From contig JABUEV010000213.1 in the NCBI GenBank assembly GCA_013314865.1, forward strand, positions 1-5,169: 5,169 bases of DNA, given 5' to 3'. This DNA is from Bacteroidales bacterium (lineage in GTDB: Bacteria > Bacteroidota > Bacteroidia > Bacteroidales > VadinHA17). Position numbers and translations under genes: made by a program. This document shows positions 1 through 5,169 of this stretch, piece by piece (positions within the stretch are counted from its first letter, which is position 1; the number at the start of each line of letters is the position of its first letter). The notes under the pieces are model-generated. The model was not told where the DNA came from. It ran no database searches and saw only the letters and a list, made by a program, of their open reading frames with translations.

Positions 1-707
1 TGCACTTCAGAGCCATCGGTCATTTCTATATATCCTCCTTCCTTCCGGATATACTTCCTCACAAATCTCAGGTTTACCAGGTGGGAATTGTGAGACCGGA
101 AAAAATTGCGGTCGCCAAGGAGATACTGAAACTCTTTCAGGTGTTTTGAAACCAGTATCTTCCGTCCCCCTACAACATAAAACCATGAATAACTGCGGTC
201 TGCTTCTATTCTGATTATATCTCTGGGGTTGAGGTATTCCATACCGTCTGCAGTGGGTATGGCAAGTCTTGAAGGATGCGTTGTTTTAAGATTCTCAATA
301 AGGGTCTTTAAATTCTCGTTACTGCTGTAATTCTTTTCCTCCCTTTTAAAGAGCACTTTATTTACTGCTTCGATGAATTCGGTTATATTGACCGGTTTAA
401 GAATATAATCAACTGCACTGTATTTTATCGCCTTTATTGCATAATGGTTGAAGGCGGTTATGAAAATCACTTCAAAAGTCTTCTCCGGGAAATATGAGAG
501 AAGGTCAAATCCTGTACCATGAGGCATTTCAACATCAAGAAAAACAAGGTCAGGCTTAACCTCCCGGATTTTCTCAACTCCCTCGTCAACATCGTATGCC
601 CTTTCTTTGACTTCAAGCGAAGGACAATACTCGCCAATTATTGAAGAGATGAAATCAACCGCATCTCTCTCATCATCAACAATTATGGTTTTAAGTTTCT
701 TGCTCAT
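1..707 (-). CDS. LytTR-family response regulator (3' end cut by window edge)
   Basis: This is a DNA-binding response regulator with 235 complete codons visible; family members are usually about 240-250 residues, so probably only about 10 residues are missing beyond the left edge. The receiver domain spans about residues 5-118. It has the acidic pair D11-D12, the phospho-acceptor D58 in FLDVEMP, T84 in FITAF, and K104-P105 in YILKPV, so all the residues needed for phosphorylation are present. After a linker, a LytTR domain begins near residue 147 (IIRIEADRSY, then LKEF, then FFRSHNSHLVNL at 202-213). In known members this domain binds pairs of direct repeats. The ATG at 707 overlaps the kinase stop as ATGA and has no evident Shine-Dalgarno sequence, so translation is probably coupled to the upstream kinase gene. 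Its targets are unknown; the nearest candidate operator is the direct repeat at 2878-2907. Family assignment is secure; no specific gene name is justified. Confidence 0.96.
   Translation of the reverse strand, partial: MSKKLKTIIVDDERDAVDFISSIIGEYCPSLEVKERAYDVDEGVEKIREVKPDLVFLDVEMPHGTGFDLLSYFPEKTFEVIFITAFNHYAIKAIKYSAVDYILKPVNITEFIEAVNKVLFKREEKNYSSNENLKTLIENLKTTHPSRLAIPTADGMEYLNPRDIIRIEADRSYSWFYVVGGRKILVSKHLKEFQYLLGDRNFFRSHNSHLVNLRFVRKYIRKEGGYIEMTDGSEV
704..707 (-). other. ATGA stop/start overlap coupling kinase and regulator
   Basis: Read on the minus strand, the four bases ATGA hold both the regulator start (ATG, 707-705) and the kinase stop (TGA, 706-704). No strong ribosome-binding site precedes the regulator start, so termination-reinitiation is the likely way it is translated, keeping the two proteins in a fixed ratio. 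The overlap is seen directly; the coupling is inferred. Confidence 0.9.
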
Positions 708-2665
708 GTCATTACCGGTATGTGTATTTCAACGCGTGTTCCTAAAGGCTCGCCGTCCTGACCTTTCAGGTCGGTTGTGATTGTTTTCATGCTTGTTCCG
801 TACAGCTCATTAACAAGATCAAGTCTCGATGCTGTGATTTGGGTTCCCAGTGAATTATGATTTTTCTTTTTTTCCGAGTTCCTCTCGCGGGCAGCATCAC
901 GGCCAATGCCATTGTCTTCGATTATGCAGTTAAGATAATCCTCTTTCAGTTTTATGCAGATTTTTACAAATCCTTTTTCGGTCTTAGGCATCAGTCCGTG
1001 GCAGATGGAGTTTTCGACATATGGCTGTATCAGCATTGTAGGCACTTTGTACATGAGTGTATCAATTTCCTCATCCACTTTTATTTCATATTCAAACCTG
1101 TCCCTGAACCTCAGACTCTCAAGCTCAAGATAAAGCTTAAGGGCATCCAGTTCGTCCTGAAGGGATACTGAAGTGTGCTGGGAATTTTCCAGGACCCTGC
1201 GCATCAGATTGGAGAATTTGGTAAGATAGTTGTTTGTAGCCAGCTTGTCGTGCTGATACATATAATACTGAATGGAATTCAGGGTGTTGAAGATAAAGTG
1301 TGGATTCATCTGCTGGCGAAGATTAGCCTGAGTTAACTCTGAAATCCTCCTGTTCATCTCACTTAGACTTCTTTTCGCTTTCAGTTTTGACCCCCTGAAT
1401 AGCAAATAGCCTATGGCAAATGTCAGGACAAAAAATCCAGTGAAGGCATAATTCAGCAGACGGTTGTTTTTAAGCCTGAGCGATAAAAGTTCAAGTTCCT
1501 TGTTGTGATTGTCAACCTCATAACGCAGTCTTGCATTGGTAAGGCCTTGAATGTTCTGGTTGGTAACAAAGGCATCGTAATACTTCTTGTACTGTACATA
1601 GCTCAGGTAGGCATTGGCCGTATCAGCATTTCTCAAAAACAAATTACTCATGTCCAGATAGATCCATTGAAGATCATAAAGAGAATTACTTTTTATGCCA
1701 TATTTAATAGCCTCCTGGTAATATTTCAATGCACTCTGGTACTTTTTCAGATCCCTATAGATTGTACCCAGATTTCCCAGAATATTTGAAGATGAAGCAT
1801 ATTCCCCCGCTGGAATGCTGTATTTCAAAGCAAGTTCATAGCTTGAAATTGCCAGGTCATACTTTTTTTCAAGGTAGTAATTCCATCCCAGGTTCGCAAG
1901 ATTTAATGCAATGTTGACGGTATCGTTTGTTAACACGGCGATATCGAGCCCTTTCTTTAACAATGAATCAGCCTTGTTGAAATTTCTTTTTGGAGAACCA
2001 ATCGAATCACCGCAGAAGGAAGTACCCAGACGGTAGTACCCGAATGCTATACGTGCGGAATCCTTCTCTGCCTTGCCATAATCAATAACCTGCTGAAAAC
2101 TGGATCTGTGCCCTGAGAGATCTCCTATAGCATCATATACCTGAGCTATATTAATATAAATCCTGGGAATGTAACCTTTAATACCCTGTTTCTTTGCCGC
2201 AGAAACTGCTTTTTCATATGATTCAATGCTTTCCTTGAAAAATCCTGTCTGATAATAATATCTTCCCATAAAAATCAAAGCTCTCACAGTAATCTCCGGT
2301 TCATTAAGTTCAACAGATTTATCCAGAGCAATCTTGGCTTCCTCCTGGGCATTACCCAAATCATATGTAAGAAAGTAATATTCAGCAGATAGCAGATGAA
2401 GATCCGGAGGAGTATCAATTTTCTGCTTTTTACATATCAGAAGGGCCGTATCTATACTAGCCTTCAACTCATTCCGCATTACCGGTTTGGCAGATAGATA
2501 CCTGAATCCCTCCTTTATAAGTTTATTAATCCTTGCAGTATCCTGCTCTCCTGATCTTGCCGGCAATTTTATATTCAGCCTGTCAGGTGAAACTGCCGGG
2601 TTTCCTGCTGTCTGAAGACCTGCAAGCAACAGAAATATTAAGAAAATGTGCTTTGTTGCTTTCAT
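704..2665 (-). CDS. TPR-domain sensor histidine kinase, LytS/YehU-type (His_kinase family)
   Basis: This is a 653-residue membrane sensor kinase and the partner of the overlapping response regulator. Residues 1-21 form a signal peptide (MKATKHIFLIFLLLAG). TPR-like helical pairs follow at about 124-158, 168-201, 251-284, 291-324 and 331-364, predicted to be periplasmic. One transmembrane helix (about 402-424) and a short coiled coil lead to the kinase. The His_kinase H-box is QQMNPHFIFNTLNS with phospho-acceptor H456, the N-box is IQPYVENSICHGL with N552, and the ATP-lid motifs are DNGIG (584-588) and SLGTQI (G607), so the catalytic core looks intact. No other ligand-binding domain is visible, so the TPRs are the likely sensor, perhaps through a protein partner (inference). 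The ATG at 2665 is preferred because it begins a typical signal peptide; an in-frame GTG at 2671 would add two residues. No Shine-Dalgarno sequence is evident, as is common in Bacteroidota. Confidence 0.95.
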   Translation of the reverse strand: MKATKHIFLIFLLLAGLQTAGNPAVSPDRLNIKLPARSGEQDTARINKLIKEGFRYLSAKPVMRNELKASIDTALLICKKQKIDTPPDLHLLSAEYYFLTYDLGNAQEEAKIALDKSVELNEPEITVRALIFMGRYYYQTGFFKESIESYEKAVSAAKKQGIKGYIPRIYINIAQVYDAIGDLSGHRSSFQQVIDYGKAEKDSARIAFGYYRLGTSFCGDSIGSPKRNFNKADSLLKKGLDIAVLTNDTVNIALNLANLGWNYYLEKKYDLAISSYELALKYSIPAGEYASSSNILGNLGTIYRDLKKYQSALKYYQEAIKYGIKSNSLYDLQWIYLDMSNLFLRNADTANAYLSYVQYKKYYDAFVTNQNIQGLTNARLRYEVDNHNKELELLSLRLKNNRLLNYAFTGFFVLTFAIGYLLFRGSKLKAKRSLSEMNRRISELTQANLRQQMNPHFIFNTLNSIQYYMYQHDKLATNNYLTKFSNLMRRVLENSQHTSVSLQDELDALKLYLELESLRFRDRFEYEIKVDEEIDTLMYKVPTMLIQPYVENSICHGLMPKTEKGFVKICIKLKEDYLNCIIEDNGIGRDAARERNSEKKKNHNSLGTQITASRLDLVNELYGTSMKTITTDLKGQDGEPLGTRVEIHIPVMT

Positions 2666-2738
2666 AACCACACCATCGTTTAAAATCTATTGTAAAACAG
2701 ATTATTAATAGACTTATGCTGTTTCATTATTTTCCTGC

Positions 2739-2777
2739 CCGCATAATTTGCCATTTATTAAATCCGCATGATTTGTC
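2739..2777. repeat. Imperfect 14-bp tandem repeat in kinase leader
   Basis: CCGCATAATTTGCC (2739-2752) recurs as CCGCATGATTTGTC (2764-2777), matching at 12 of 14 positions with a 25-bp period. It lies 74-112 bp upstream of the kinase ATG, so it would be in the 5' untranslated leader if transcription starts near 2821, or in the promoter if it starts closer. It could be a protein-binding site or chance; nothing identifies a binder. Confidence 0.4.
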
Positions 2778-2827
2778 AGCCGTTAAATAAGCGAAAAAGA
2801 ATGCTTACAATTCATGCCCGGTAAAAT

Positions 2828-2835
2828 CAAACTTA
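2828..2835 (-). promoter_or_regulatory. Candidate Bacteroidota -7 element for the kinase operon
   Basis: Read on the minus strand this is TAAGTTTG, an exact match to the Bacteroidota -7 consensus TAnnTTTG. Transcription would start near 2821 and give a leader of about 155 nt. No TTTG -33 element lies at the expected spacing, and a six-position match can easily arise by chance in AT-rich DNA, so this is a weak candidate. If it is real, the direct repeat at 2878-2907 would be centred about 70 bp upstream of the start, a reasonable position for an activator. Confidence 0.25.
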
Positions 2836-2877
2836 TGCAAACATGAAATTAGAATTTAATTCCATAATTGTACAAAA

Positions 2878-2907
2878 TGACTTTACGAATTGCATTTCTG
2901 ACTTTAC
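2878..2907. promoter_or_regulatory. Candidate LytTR operator: two 9-bp direct repeats, 12-bp spacer
   Basis: TGACTTTAC occurs at 2878-2886 and again, identically, at 2899-2907. The spacer is 12 bp, so the repeats start 21 bp apart, two helical turns. LytTR regulators are known to bind two direct repeats of about 9 bp separated by about 12 bp on one face of the helix, and the adjacent operon encodes such a regulator. On the minus strand the units read GTAAAGTCA and fit the published LytTR half-site consensus only partly, so the argument rests on geometry and context. It could control the kinase operon, the divergent gene or both. Confidence 0.45.
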
Positions 2908-3044
2908 AATTAACATACTGTTCCTCTTATAAACTTTAATTATTTTTAATGTTAATTACTTAACAGACCATTCTGACAATGATTAAAAAATGCTTTATTT
3001 GTTTTATTGTTCACGAATTATTAATCATAATGCAAATTACACCA

Positions 3045-3058
3045 AATATCCGGATATT
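3045..3058. promoter_or_regulatory. Perfect 14-bp palindrome upstream of DUF5107 gene
   Basis: AATATCCGGATATT is its own reverse complement and is centred about 61 bp before the DUF5107 start codon. Such a dyad suits a homodimeric regulator, a different type from the LytTR protein, which binds direct repeats. It could equally be chance. No regulator gene of a dyad-binding type is visible in the window. Confidence 0.35.
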
Positions 3059-3060
3059 AG

Positions 3061-3099
3061 TTTTATTCGCTTCCTCTTGAACCTTCTAATCGAATAAAA
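3061..3099 (+). repeat. 9-bp inverted repeat just upstream of DUF5107 start
   Basis: TTTTATTCG (3061-3069) and CGAATAAAA (3091-3099) are perfect reverse complements separated by 21 bp. The right arm ends 13 bp before the start codon. In RNA this could form a weak AT-rich stem next to the translation start, affecting initiation; in DNA it could be a spaced operator with arm starts 30 bp apart. The symmetry is seen directly; either function is a guess. Confidence 0.35.
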
Positions 3100-3112
3100 A
3101 TACACTGACATC

Positions 3113-5169
3113 ATGAAGACAAAGCTTCAGAAGATACTTATTAACAAGGCATTAATAACAATAACCTGTTTGATTTCATCATTCTTTCTGAACGGACAGG
3201 TATCATTAACTGAGCAGGAATGGGTACTTCCCACTTACCTTCCGGGTCCTCCCGATAAGAATCCGGTTTTTTTCAAAGGGGAATCATATCAGGGTGCCTC
3301 CAGATATGTTTACCCCTATGCTCTTAATGATGTAATATCAACTGAAAAGACAGACAAGGCATGGAAGGCGTTAATACTTGAAAATGAGTTTATTAAATTA
3401 TGTGTCACTCCAGAAATAGGCGGAAAGCTTTATTATGCAACCGACAAAACGAACAATTATAATTTCGTATATAAGAACAATGTGGTTAAGCCGTCGAATA
3501 TAGGAATGCTAGGTGCATGGGTATCCGGAGGCATTGAATGGTGTGTTTTGCATCATCACCGGGCTTCAACCTTTCTTCCTGTAGATTATTCAACAAGGGA
3601 AAATCCTGACGGGAGTAAAAGCATCATAATCGGTGAAACAGAGCCAAGACACCGTATGAGATGGACAATAGCAATTACAATGTTTCCGGGCAGATCCTTT
3701 TTTGAAGCCGAAGTAAAAATACACAATCCCACCCCGTTCACTCATTCATTTCTGTACTGGGCGAATGTTGCAGCTCATACAAATGAGAATTACCAGGTAA
3801 TATTTCCTCCAAGTGTTACGGTGGCAACTTATCATGCCAAAAACAGTTTCACCTGGTGGCCGATCTCAACTGAAATATACAACGGTCAGGATTTTACCAG
3901 GGGAGTGGATATCAGCTGGTGGAAAAATGTTACCAGTTCAAATTCATTTTTCGCGCACGATCTCAGAGAAGACTTCATGGGCGGGTATGACCACGGCAGA
4001 GAGGCAGGAACTGTTCACATCGGGGATCATAACATCGTAAAAGGGGCAAAACTATGGGAATGGGGCTCAGGTCCCCGCGGACAGGCAACCGAAGCAAGAC
4101 TTACCGAAAATGACGGTCCCTACGTTGAAATAATGACAGGTGCCTTCTCGGATAATCAGCCTGACTACAGCTGGATCAGACCCGGAGAGGTAAAAACTTT
4201 CAAACAATACTGGTATCCGGTAAAAGATATAGGAGGTTTCAAAAACGCAAATCTCGATGGTGCGTTAAACCTTGAGAAACGGGACAAAAACAGTGTATTC
4301 CTGGGGTTTCATTCAACCCGGCCTCTGGAAAAAGTTAAGATTATCCTCAAAAAGAACAATGACATAATACTTGAAAAACAGGCATCCATATCTCCCGAAA
4401 AAGCCTTTACCGCCACTTTAAAGATCGGCACCCCGTTCGAAATTACAGAACTTGAAGCTGAAATTATCAACCCCGAAACAGGCAAGCTGATAATATCATA
4501 TAAACCTGAGTTAATTGACAGACCCGATAGTCTCCCTGAAACAGTCAAAAGGCCTCCATCTCCGGATAAAATTCAAAATATTGAGGAACTATATCTTACT
4601 GGCAGGCGAATCGAACAGTTTTATAATCCCACGCTTAATGCAATGGATTACTATAATGAAGTACTGAAACGCGACCCGGGAGACATAAGAACCAATACTG
4701 CCGTAGGCAATTTCTATCTTAAAAACGGCAATTATACCTCAGCGAGAAGCTATTTTGCAAGAGCAGTCAAAAGACTTACAAGAGACTACACACGTCCGGA
4801 CGACTGTGAACCGCTTTACCTCCAGGGAATCACTTTAAAAGCTCTGGAGCTTTATGATGAGGCAGTTGATACTCTTTACCGTGCGACATGGGATCACGCA
4901 TGGCACTCCCCTGCATTTTATGAGCTGGCTGGAATATCCTGCATCAAAGGCGATTTCCTTAAAGCTCTATATGAAATAAATGAGTCACTGGCTTCAAATG
5001 CGCGCAACAATTCCGCCATCAGCCTTAAGGCCTCCATTCAGAGAAGACTGGGCGACTTTGACGGGGCTTTGAAAACCCTTAACGATTTACCGGTTAAAGA
5101 TCCTCTTGACTATAGAACAATTAATGAATATTATCTTATCCTTCGTGAATCGGGTGAGAAGGCAAAAGC
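3113..5169 (+). CDS. Exported DUF5107 domain protein with C-terminal TPR repeats (3' end cut by window edge)
   Basis: 685 codons are visible. Related DUF5107-TPR proteins often run to roughly 1,000-1,100 residues, so several hundred are probably missing. A signal peptide covers about residues 1-28 (hydrophobic run to FFLNG, then Q), with no proper lipobox at C19. DUF5107 fills about 40-375, recognised from TPEIGGKLYY near 100, GAWVSGGIEW ending at W143, the HHHR cluster 147-150, GGYDHG around H294, HIGDHN 302-307, LWEWG 314-318 and GPYVEIMTG with SDNQPDYSW (335-354). A beta-rich segment (about 390-475) is followed by TPR-like helices from about 506 to the end. The function is unestablished; a galactose-mutarotase-like, carbohydrate-related fold is my inference. 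An in-frame TAA at 3095 leaves ATG 3113 as the first possible start, without a Shine-Dalgarno sequence. It diverges from the two-component operon and may be its target. Confidence 0.93.
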   Translation, partial: MKTKLQKILINKALITITCLISSFFLNGQVSLTEQEWVLPTYLPGPPDKNPVFFKGESYQGASRYVYPYALNDVISTEKTDKAWKALILENEFIKLCVTPEIGGKLYYATDKTNNYNFVYKNNVVKPSNIGMLGAWVSGGIEWCVLHHHRASTFLPVDYSTRENPDGSKSIIIGETEPRHRMRWTIAITMFPGRSFFEAEVKIHNPTPFTHSFLYWANVAAHTNENYQVIFPPSVTVATYHAKNSFTWWPISTEIYNGQDFTRGVDISWWKNVTSSNSFFAHDLREDFMGGYDHGREAGTVHIGDHNIVKGAKLWEWGSGPRGQATEARLTENDGPYVEIMTGAFSDNQPDYSWIRPGEVKTFKQYWYPVKDIGGFKNANLDGALNLEKRDKNSVFLGFHSTRPLEKVKIILKKNNDIILEKQASISPEKAFTATLKIGTPFEITELEAEIINPETGKLIISYKPELIDRPDSLPETVKRPPSPDKIQNIEELYLTGRRIEQFYNPTLNAMDYYNEVLKRDPGDIRTNTAVGNFYLKNGNYTSARSYFARAVKRLTRDYTRPDDCEPLYLQGITLKALELYDEAVDTLYRATWDHAWHSPAFYELAGISCIKGDFLKALYEINESLASNARNNSAISLKASIQRRLGDFDGALKTLNDLPVKDPLDYRTINEYYLILRESGEKAK

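Larger units (their letters stand above)
2666..3112. other. Divergent intergenic regulatory region, no convincing gene
   Basis: This 447-bp AT-rich stretch separates the minus-strand kinase-regulator operon from the plus-strand DUF5107 gene and must hold the promoters of both. The longest ATG-started plus-strand frame I followed in it is only 24 codons (2716-2790), with no recognisable product. No tRNA-like fold or known riboswitch was recognised, and no GC-rich hairpin followed by a T run that would suggest a terminator, which fits two genes diverging from it. It contains an imperfect tandem repeat (2739-2777), a -7-like promoter element (2828-2835), a direct repeat (2878-2907), a palindrome (3045-3058) and an inverted repeat (3061-3099), each listed separately. 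Confidence 0.8.

Noticed and set aside
857..1171. Plus-strand open frame of 104 codons
   Set aside because: It lies wholly antisense within the well-supported kinase gene, over its conserved His_kinase region, and shows no recognisable domain.
1505..1917. Two overlapping plus-strand open frames (1505-1789 and 1729-1917)
   Set aside because: Both are antisense to the TPR region of the kinase and have no recognisable product.
2716..2790. Small plus-strand frame of 24 codons in the intergenic region
   Set aside because: No ribosome-binding site, promoter or recognisable peptide; it is as expected by chance, and the two repeat copies at 2739 and 2764 fall in different phases, so they do not encode a peptide repeat.
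2933..2938. Third copy of ACTTTA, 32 bp after the second unit of the direct repeat
   Set aside because: Only six bases are shared and the flanking TG and C are missing; the apparent helical phasing is too weak to claim a third half-site.
2948..2956. AATGTTAAT, a single near-match to the LytTR half-site consensus
   Set aside because: No partner half-site lies about 21 bp away on either side, and one AT-rich 9-mer match is expected by chance.
2972..3001. Possible Bacteroidota promoter for the DUF5107 gene (TCTG, 18 bp, TTTATTTG)
   Set aside because: Both elements deviate from TTTG and TAnnTTTG, the spacing is slightly short, and such matches are common in AT-rich DNA.
3813..4040. Plus-strand open frame of 75 codons in another frame
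   Set aside because: It lies inside the conserved DUF5107 coding region, whose own frame explains the sequence.
4309..4548. Minus-strand open frame of 79 codons
   Set aside because: It is antisense to the DUF5107 gene, with no independent support.

Overview
The window looks like chromosomal DNA from a member of the Bacteroidota. Three things point there: a LytTR response regulator paired with a TPR-containing, LytS/YehU-type (His_kinase family) sensor kinase; a secreted DUF5107-TPR protein; and start codons without clear Shine-Dalgarno sequences behind AT-rich leaders. Base composition in the genes is moderate, and the central intergenic stretch is visibly richer in A+T. No RNA gene, CRISPR array, insertion sequence or phage-type gene was recognised.

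Layout: (1) 1-707, minus strand: LytTR-family response regulator, cut by the left edge within the last part of its DNA-binding domain. (2) 704-2665, minus strand: its partner histidine kinase, with a signal peptide, TPR repeats predicted to lie in the periplasm, one transmembrane helix and a cytoplasmic His_kinase/HATPase module. The kinase stop and regulator start share the four bases ATGA, so the two form one translationally coupled operon, kinase first. (3) 2666-3112: a 447-bp divergent intergenic region with no convincing gene but several sequence symmetries: a 9-bp direct repeat with a 12-bp spacer (the geometry of LytTR operators), an imperfect 14-bp tandem repeat in the kinase leader, a perfect 14-bp palindrome, and a 9-bp inverted repeat just ahead of the right-hand gene. 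(4) 3113-5169, plus strand: a large exported protein with an N-terminal DUF5107 domain, a middle beta-rich segment and TPR repeats, cut by the right edge.

Working model (inference): the membrane kinase senses a periplasmic state through its TPR domain and phosphorylates the regulator at Asp58. The regulator then binds the 21-bp-period direct repeat in the shared intergenic region to control its own operon, the divergent DUF5107 gene, or both. The DUF5107 protein, probably periplasmic or outer-membrane associated and possibly carbohydrate-related, would be the output or the signal source. The enzymatic function of DUF5107 cannot be established from this sequence.
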